64,000 nt of DNA, taken from the NCBI RefSeq assembly GCF_000224145.3, contig NC_020174.2, forward strand, positions 5,749,106-5,813,105. Direction: 5' to 3'. Below are positions 58,481 through 64,000 of this stretch, in pieces. The notes beneath the pieces are model-generated. The model ran no database searches and was not told where the DNA came from. It saw only the letters and a program-made list of their open reading frames with translations. Positions within the stretch are counted from its first letter, which is position 1; the number at the start of each line of letters is the position of its first letter. Origin of the DNA: Ciona intestinalis (lineage: Eukaryota; Chordata; Ascidiacea; Phlebobranchia; Cionidae). A program made the translations under genes and the position numbers.

Positions 58481-58978
58481 AAAGATCCAGTGCGTTTACA
58501 GTTTTAAATATTGTATGAGAGTTTGGCAATTAAGTTTAAATCAACCTAAACTTGGACTTTGCAGAAAACAAAGTGTATTCATTGCACTTGAATAAATGGA
58601 TGTAACATGTTTACTTAGTTGATGTGGTGTTTTTTAAGTAACCGCTAGGTGGTGATGCTGAGGGGTTTCTAACGTAAGCGGGAGTCCTAAAAATCTTGAA
58701 TCCCCTGGCTTTGCTGAACAGTTGCTAAAGTTTCAACTGACTTGTCTACGCTGGCATTTTTTTAACTTAGTCCAAATTATAAGCCGTGTTTTGTGATTTA
58801 ACTCTCACATCACTAAACGTTTTAAACTAAACGAGATGAAAGTCGTATCATACATATGGACTGTCTTGTTTGTATTAAAACTGGCAAGAAAATCCATTTT
58901 TTCGCCTAAGTTCGTGTGATATATTGTCATTGGTCGTTTTACTCGTTTATATTGAGTTCATACAAACTTTGTATAAAT

Positions 58979-59136
58979 AAAGTAAGGTAGGAAAAGATGG
59001 GAAACCTTTTCATTCTATTTTCCTGCCCCATTTGGTAGTAAACAAAAAACATTTAAATAATTATTATAAAACCGTATCCTCATGACTCCTATAGACCGTG
59101 TGTTATTATTTAAAACATGATCAGGATATCTGGAAA
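58979..59136 (-). mobile_element. MITE A1, cut by gap
   Basis: Left end AAGGTAGGAAAAGATGGGAA to ..AACATGATCAGGATATCTGG. Confidence 0.75.
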
Positions 59137-59186
59137 NNNNNNNNNNNNNNNNNNNNNNNNNNNNNNNNNNNNNNNNNNNNNNNNNN
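59137..59186. other. Assembly gap (N), 50 bp
   Basis: A run of exactly 50 N between two MITE copies; assemblers often break at such repeats. Confidence 1.
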
Positions 59187-59377
59187 AAGGTTTGATGGGT
59201 TATAATAAATGTTGGAGTGAAATAAACAATGTTTTCTTTCTATTTTTCCTCCCCATTCGGTATTACACAAAGAATATTTACAAAATTATACAAACGCTTT
59301 CCTAAGGCGTTGTTAACTGTTAAAAATGTGATTAGAAAACATATTATGTGATATTTATATTACCCCACAGTTATATA
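59187..59377 (-). mobile_element. MITE A2, decayed
   Basis: TATTTTTCCTCCCCATTCGG..TATATTACCCCACAGTTATA; the left end is lost or in the gap. Confidence 0.55.
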
Positions 59378-60070
59378 CAACGAATCGAACCCCAAATTTT
59401 GTAACTTCCTTATTTAAGAAAAGTTTCGCAATTAATTGCAAGCAAGTACCACCCCGCAAATAATTGCGCCACATGTGCGACTTCGATATGCACGGCATAA
59501 ACAACTCAGTATACACATGTCGCAACCCCGCCATCTCCCGACCACAAACTGCGTAATTTTCCGAAAATAAATCGATAATTTTCAGGATATGCGTGGCCAG
59601 TGTATGGATAGATTTCCACAATGTGCGTGGGCAGAGCCTGCTTAGCGCGTGGCTGGTGAGATTTCCCATCACGTGACTGTTATGGGGTGATGTAATAAAT
59701 TTGAACGACGCTTTGAAAATTTTTTACCAAGTCAAAGTTTGGTCACTTGAGTAGTTTAATAGCTTTCGTTTGGCTGCTAACCTTTGCCGCTTTACTTCTC
59801 TTTGCCGCTTTAATTAATACGGTCCGCGTTTCTGTATTCGAAGATAAAGGTTAAATGTTCGTTATAATATGTAGAATATATCTCAGCAAATGTCGCCTAA
59901 ATAACGCAGACTGTTCCGCAGCAAGATATATTTGTTTTTTACACGTCGTGAATTTTCTGGGAAATAAATTCACCTAAATTGAATCCTGCTGCCTGGTGAG
60001 ACACTTATTTTGACGCATTTGTTGTTTGAAGACATATATCATCACAACTTCCTGTCCAGTATACGTATCA

Positions 60071-60144
60071 CACGTGTTGCTTCTTGTACTGTAAACACAA
60101 ACATATTGTTGATGACGTCATATACCGGCCGGCAAATGACGTCA
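60071..60144. promoter_or_regulatory. E-box plus two palindromic CRE motifs
   Basis: CACGTG at 60071-60076 and two perfect TGACGTCA octamers at 60113-60120 and 60137-60144, starting 24 nt apart, with CCGGCCGG between them. Motif matches only; there is no adjacent gene model. Confidence 0.35.
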
Positions 60145-60330
60145 TCCATAGCCGGCAGCACGGAGAAGCACGTTGGTCACACATTGGTGTCATGTATTGT
60201 ACATTACTTGAACGTTGTTGTGCAATTGTAGTCTTTACGTGAACGTTGTAAAGCGATGATGATGTCGGTTATGGCACGTATTTGTGTTTGTCGGCTTAAT
60301 TGTTGTTTGGTTTGATGTTTTAGAATGACA

Positions 60331-60518
60331 TATAGTCGGGTGGGGGGAAATGGGACACATTTCCATTCTATTTTCTTGTCCCATTTGGTAGTAAACAAAG
60401 AACATTTATAGAATTATAAAACTGTATCCTCACGACCGTTTTTAATTGTTTAAAACACGATCAGGACATTTTGATATTATGTGCAAAAGGTGTCCCATCT
60501 TCTCCCACAGTACTATAT
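60331..60518 (-). mobile_element. MITE A1
   Basis: Complete, low divergence. Confidence 0.85.
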
Positions 60519-61242
60519 GTTATTTCATTATTATCCCTAATGTGTAGCGTATACGTGATTGGTTTATAGCAAAAAATCGTGTTCGTTCGGAATTCATTGG
60601 TTATTTTTTATTGCAGTCTCTGTTACCAACAAATATTTTGGTAAATACTTTCTGTTGTTGTCGTCAACCTGTTTCTGGGTCAAAAAATAAATATATACGA
60701 GTACCATACGAATAATATGTTTTCCGTATATAGCCGCACACCCGTATAGCCTTTGACACATTTAGAGGGCCTATATAAAATACTTGTTTTTCGATCGCTG
60801 GTTTAAAGAATGTATGCGCGAGGCTCGATGTACAGAAGTTATATAACTTTTCGAATGACCAAACATGTTTTTACTTTCTGCGGCCGAACCCGTTTGACCT
60901 CCACAGTTTCCAGCATAACAGAACGTTTCAGTTTTATGCTCGCTGAGTCCGGCAGATGTTTGATACGCCCGTTTATAAATGTAACTTGTTGCGATCACTA
61001 GGCTGTATGGTGTTATGTTTAGTGCCCAAAGTCGCATATACGCCCGCAATGCTAGCAGCCTTGAACCCGTAACATAACATCTATTTTCATTGCTTCAGCG
61101 TAATTTGACTCGGATATATTAAATCGTCATTTCCGCTTTGTCAGAAGACGACAAGAGCAAACGGGTTTTGTTTGATGATTTGATTCGTTTTTCATCAGAC
61201 AACAACACGCTTGTTGATGCGGAAATTGTAAGATTGCATCAG

Positions 61243-61265
61243 CACGTGTATCGGACAGCCACGTG
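61243..61265. promoter_or_regulatory. Paired CACGTG E-boxes
   Basis: CACGTG at 61243-61248 and again at 61260-61265, 17 nt start to start, in a locally GC-rich stretch. No gene model nearby. Confidence 0.3.
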
Positions 61266-61501
61266 ACCAGCGCGTGCACGGCGCATGCAACTGTGCATGC
61301 AAGTATGCGGTTTGAGTAGGACCGCATGCTTCAAACTATAATCAATACAACAGCTGCTATTTCTTTGAATAAGACGTATGTGCCGCCCCCCTGGGTAACG
61401 TATATACGGTTAAATGTACAAACAAGTATTGCCATCCAGTTTTCATATGAACCAAGAAACGTCAAACTAGCCGTAAACGGAGTGGGCATCGGCCGACGAT
61501 G

Positions 61502-61647
61502 GTACACTTTTTCATTCTATTGTCTCGTCCCATTTGGTGGTAAACAGGAACAAGTCGAAGAATTATAAAACCTCATTCTCACGACTCCGATAGACCGTTG
61601 TTAATTATTTAAAACACGTCCCATCTTCCCACACCCTACTATATATA
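61502..61647 (-). mobile_element. MITE A1, left end lost
   Basis: From TACACTTTTTCATTCTATTG to CATCTTCCCACACCCTACTA; the core is shortened. Confidence 0.7.
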
Positions 61648-61649
61648 AT

Positions 61650-61831
61650 ACTGTGGTGGGGTAAAACGGACACAGTTGGCACATAATTTTTCATATTTCC
61701 TAATCGAACAACGCTTAATTAGAATCGCGAGGATACGATTATATTTAGTTCTTTAAATATTGTATGATTACCAAATTAGACGACTATCAACTTAAAAGAG
61801 ACTAAAAATATGACCCATCTCCCACTATATT
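61650..61831 (+). mobile_element. MITE A2, decayed
   Basis: TACTGTGGTGGGGTAAAACG, AACAACGCTTAATTAGAATC, CCATCTCCCACTATAT. Adjoins the previous copy. Confidence 0.6.
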
Positions 61832-61945
61832 TTACCCTATACTATATTTTAAAAGTTTGCCGCATCCATAATCAAGCCCCATTTCCCCCACAAAATGTAT
61901 TGTACATTTACATGCAACACATACGACACATTTATTATCCAGTAT

Positions 61946-61998
61946 GTAGTACTGTGTGGGGAAGACGGGACACATTCAGCACAAAATATTCGAATACC
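61946..61998 (+). mobile_element. MITE A1 left-end fragment
   Basis: GTACTGTGTGGGGAAGACGG, then ACACATTCAGCACAAAATAT only. Confidence 0.6.
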
Positions 61999-62307
61999 GA
62001 CCACTTCTTTGCTGTTAAGATTCTTGTGACTACAATATCATTATTGTGGTCAGTGCATTATTTTCGAGTGTTTTACCAACATTTCAGGTTGACCATTTTC
62101 ACAAATGTATGCTCAGTCGCGCCCACAAGCGTCTGTTTTGTTGTAAGTTTTATCCGCTAATTTTTACCCGAAACAAAATGTTAATTTATTTGCATACCTC
62201 AGCACTTCAAGTGTAATAACTAATTTAGTGACTTAAATACCACCAACATTATCAGACAATTCATCATTTAGCATTATATAAAGCTCTGTCGCATATATTT
62301 TCTCAAC

Positions 62308-62607
62308 ATGGATGAATGTAACTTACTTTATCCTCGCGTGGCCGTAAAACGACAGTCGTTATCACACGGGTTTAACACCTCGTGCCAGCTTACGAGTTAC
62401 CATGTATGTTACTTCGTGGGTGGTTATTTTTTTTTCTTTTTATGTATGGCTGATAGTTTGGACAACCCACTGGCTTGGAGCAATTGTCGTTAAGTGTCTT
62501 GCCCAAGGACACATACGCCCACAATAGTAGCAGCGTCGAGCCTTGTACCCATTATCTCTGGGTAACAGGCAGTCGTTAACCACGATGCCACGGCGCCGGA
62601 CGTACTA
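62308..62607 (-). repeat. SINE, full length
   Basis: Reverse copy with tail (GAATGTAACTTACTTTATCC), body (TTAAGTGTCTTGCCCAAGGA, CATACGCCCACAATAGTAGC) and head (GCCACGGCGCCGG at the end). Low divergence from the 39718 copy, so fairly recent. A tail scrap (CCTGCCACACGAGGATAAAC) follows at about 62665. Confidence 0.8.
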
Positions 62608-62823
62608 CCTATTTAATGGATTCTAAATACATGGCATCATACAGCAAAATGCAACTACAAATTTTCCTGCCACACGAGGATAAACAAATGGTATTCACGA
62701 TTTATTCAACAACGTTAAAATGCAAGCAATGTTTTTAATAAAGAAATCGGTATTTTTTATTCATTTAAACGCAATACCACGCCCATTACCATCACGGTAT
62801 CATTTAACCTTCTTTCCAAGCCT

Positions 62824-63867
62824 TTATAGATTGAATCTGCACAGTGGTTTAGGCGCAGCATGTGTTACATCTATATCGAACATGCCTTTATCTGAACGTG
62901 AATGCATTATCGGAACTTCAAATGCCATTTGTAGCGAAGTAGATCCAGATCTTGGGTAAGTTCGATACCATTCAGTAAACGGAGCACGCGTACCATTGGA
63001 CATGTAAGCGACACCCCTCTGCGGAAGCAGGTATAGTATAGTGGGGTGGGGTAAGATAGGACGTGTTTTCGTTCTCTTTTCCCACCCCATTTGATAGTAA
63101 ACAAGGAACATTTACAAAATTATTTAAGTGTATCATCTCAACACTAAAGGAGCATTGGTAATTGTTTAAAACGTACGATTATGAAAATTGGGATTTAGAT
63201 GCTCCTAACAGTATCCCAACTTACCCCAATTTGCTGCATTTCATGAGCTATATTCTACAATTTCCCCAAGTTATATATTTATGGTTAATATTTACCTGCG
63301 ATGTCATTCCTAGCCACACTTGTACATAGGGCTGTATGCTTGTCCAGATACGTTTAACGTAAGCGAAGAATGCGCGGTAGGTTTGCTCGGAATCGACCTC
63401 AGCTAATGTACCGCCATGATAACGACACAAGTGCAATGCTGTTGCGAAGTTCACTCCACTGCCCGAGCGAAACAAAAGTCGATAGCAGTAACCGTTGTGA
63501 ACCAACCCGTCCCAACAAGCGATCTGATCTGTAAAGAAATAAAGCTTAAATCAAACAGATCATAACTTCAACAATACATAATACATATACACAAGCAACC
63601 TTGTATTGCACGCAAGCGACTGTCAATTGCTGCGTTCAAAACTTCTTGATTGATTTGTCCGGGCTCTCCTTGGGGCCCGACTGGTCCTATTGGTCCTGGT
63701 GGTCCGCGCGGCCCTCTTTTCCCGGGTTTACCAACGGAGCTGCTGTGATTGCGACTTGATTGGATTTCAAATAGAGATTCGACGGTCTTACACACAGTGT
63801 AAGTTGTTGAGCTTTGTACATACTGCAAGTAGCAAAGAAAAAGAAAGACACAAACAGTTGTCCTCAT
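62824..63867 (-). CDS. Collagen-stalk C-type lectin-like secreted protein
   Basis: Exons in minus order: 63867-63600, 63528-63296, 63018-62824 (231 aa). Signal peptide MRTTVCVFLFLCYLQYVQSS. Then nine G-X-Y triplets (GKPGKRGPRGPPGPIGPVGP onward, ending GQI). A short helical neck (EVLNAAIDSRLRAIQ) follows, then a CTLD: ACWDGLVHNGYCYRL, LHLCRYHGGTLAEVDSE, VWLGMTSQ, SNGTRAPFTEWYRTYP and PLCRFN. The order collagen-neck-CTLD is that of collectins. The Ca2+/sugar motifs EPN or QPD and WND are absent, and the Cys expected before the last one is missing, so sugar binding in the classical way is unlikely. The start ATG is the first ahead of the signal peptide. A MITE lies in intron 2, 20 bp from exon 3. 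Confidence 0.88.
63038..63236 (-). mobile_element. MITE A2, lectin gene intron 2
   Basis: TAGTGGGGTGGGGTAAGATA to CCCAACTTACCCCAATTTGC; complete, 20 bp from exon 3. Confidence 0.75.
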
Positions 63868-64000
63868 TGTATGTTTCGTTACCCTAATGCAACGTGCTTG
63901 CAACACAGCGTTATTTAAACTCTAGGTTTGCTCTTTTACAACCTCTGAAATTTCGCAGTGTTTATGGAAAGTACAGCCTAGCTCGAGTACTTTAAGTACT

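Larger units (their letters stand above)
57259..62823. other. Gene-poor 5.5 kb: MITEs, SINE, E-box/CRE motifs, gap
   Basis: No gene is supportable. It contains eight MITE copies or fragments on either side of a 50 bp gap (59137-59186), a full SINE (62308-62607), and two motif-rich stretches (60071-60144 and 61243-61265). An ORF at 59355-59672 (-) ends inside a MITE and resembles nothing known. Confidence 0.5.

Noticed and set aside
59355-59672. 105 aa minus-strand ORF
   Set aside because: Its stop lies inside a decayed MITE and the translation has no recognisable features.
17295-63236. CRISPR array or satellite interpretation of the recurrent 200 bp unit
   Set aside because: Copies are dispersed, occur in both orientations, carry terminal inverted repeats and sit in introns; a MITE explains them.
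1-64000. Retroviral, LTR, Polinton-type or other virus-like elements
   Set aside because: No capsid, protease, reverse transcriptase, integrase or LTR-like pairs were recognised anywhere in the window.

Overview
The window looks like a tunicate genome, almost certainly Ciona (C. intestinalis/robusta group). The DNA is AT-rich, the genes are compact and multi-exon with short introns, and the protein-coding genes are recognisable chordate orthologues. Two dispersed repeats fit families described from Ciona: a roughly 200 bp MITE with long G-rich terminal inverted repeats, and a tRNA-derived SINE ending in ATTC/GAAT runs. These match my recollection of Cimi-1 and Cics-1, but I could not check the names against a library. 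All gene models below are hand-spliced. For every model counted complete except the receptor, exon lengths sum to a multiple of three and splice phases agree.

Layout. 190-13189 (+): the 3' half of DNAJC13/RME-8 (26 exons, 1133 codons, J domain included). 15146-22090 (+): an INPP5E-type inositol polyphosphate 5-phosphatase (10 exons, 414 aa, C-terminal CaaX). 23776-28592 (+): an unrecognised single-pass receptor with one CCP/sushi domain, probable Ig-like domains, a TM helix and a tyrosine-motif tail. 28593-34067: gene-poor DNA with a duplicated 1 kb block, a 500 bp gap and cloning-vector polylinker. 34407-35626 (+): an orphan seven-helix receptor. 36132-38988 (-): an unrecognised 644 aa basic coiled-coil protein with a myristoylation-type start. 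39435-44015 (+): argininosuccinate synthase (ASS1), divergent from the previous gene. 44286-46116 (-): a cytosolic sulfotransferase, convergent with ASS1. 47858-50002 (+): a probable PIMREG/FAM64A-like cell-cycle protein. 51712-53612 (-) and 55767-57258 (-): tandem secreted or GPI-anchored Reeler-domain genes. 62824-63867 (-): a collagen-stalk C-type lectin.

Two themes stand out. The first 17 kb is free of the MITE, while 17-64 kb holds about 40 copies in both orientations and two subgroups, several of them back to back or interrupted by SINEs. The region from 23 kb on also holds four genes with secreted or cell-surface recognition domains (CCP/Ig-like receptor, two Reelers, collagen-CTLD), mixed with housekeeping genes. 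The sequence does not show a shared pathway, so any immune cluster is inference. The most interesting novel object is the 23.8-28.6 kb receptor, whose tail carries closely spaced YCVI and YVNM motifs resembling ITAM/CD28-type signalling sites.

Assembly caution: gaps lie at 18669-18991, 30148-30647, 39668-39717 and 59137-59186. The 29.1-31.7 kb duplication is probably an artefact. One receptor exon carries a probable 1-nt indel.
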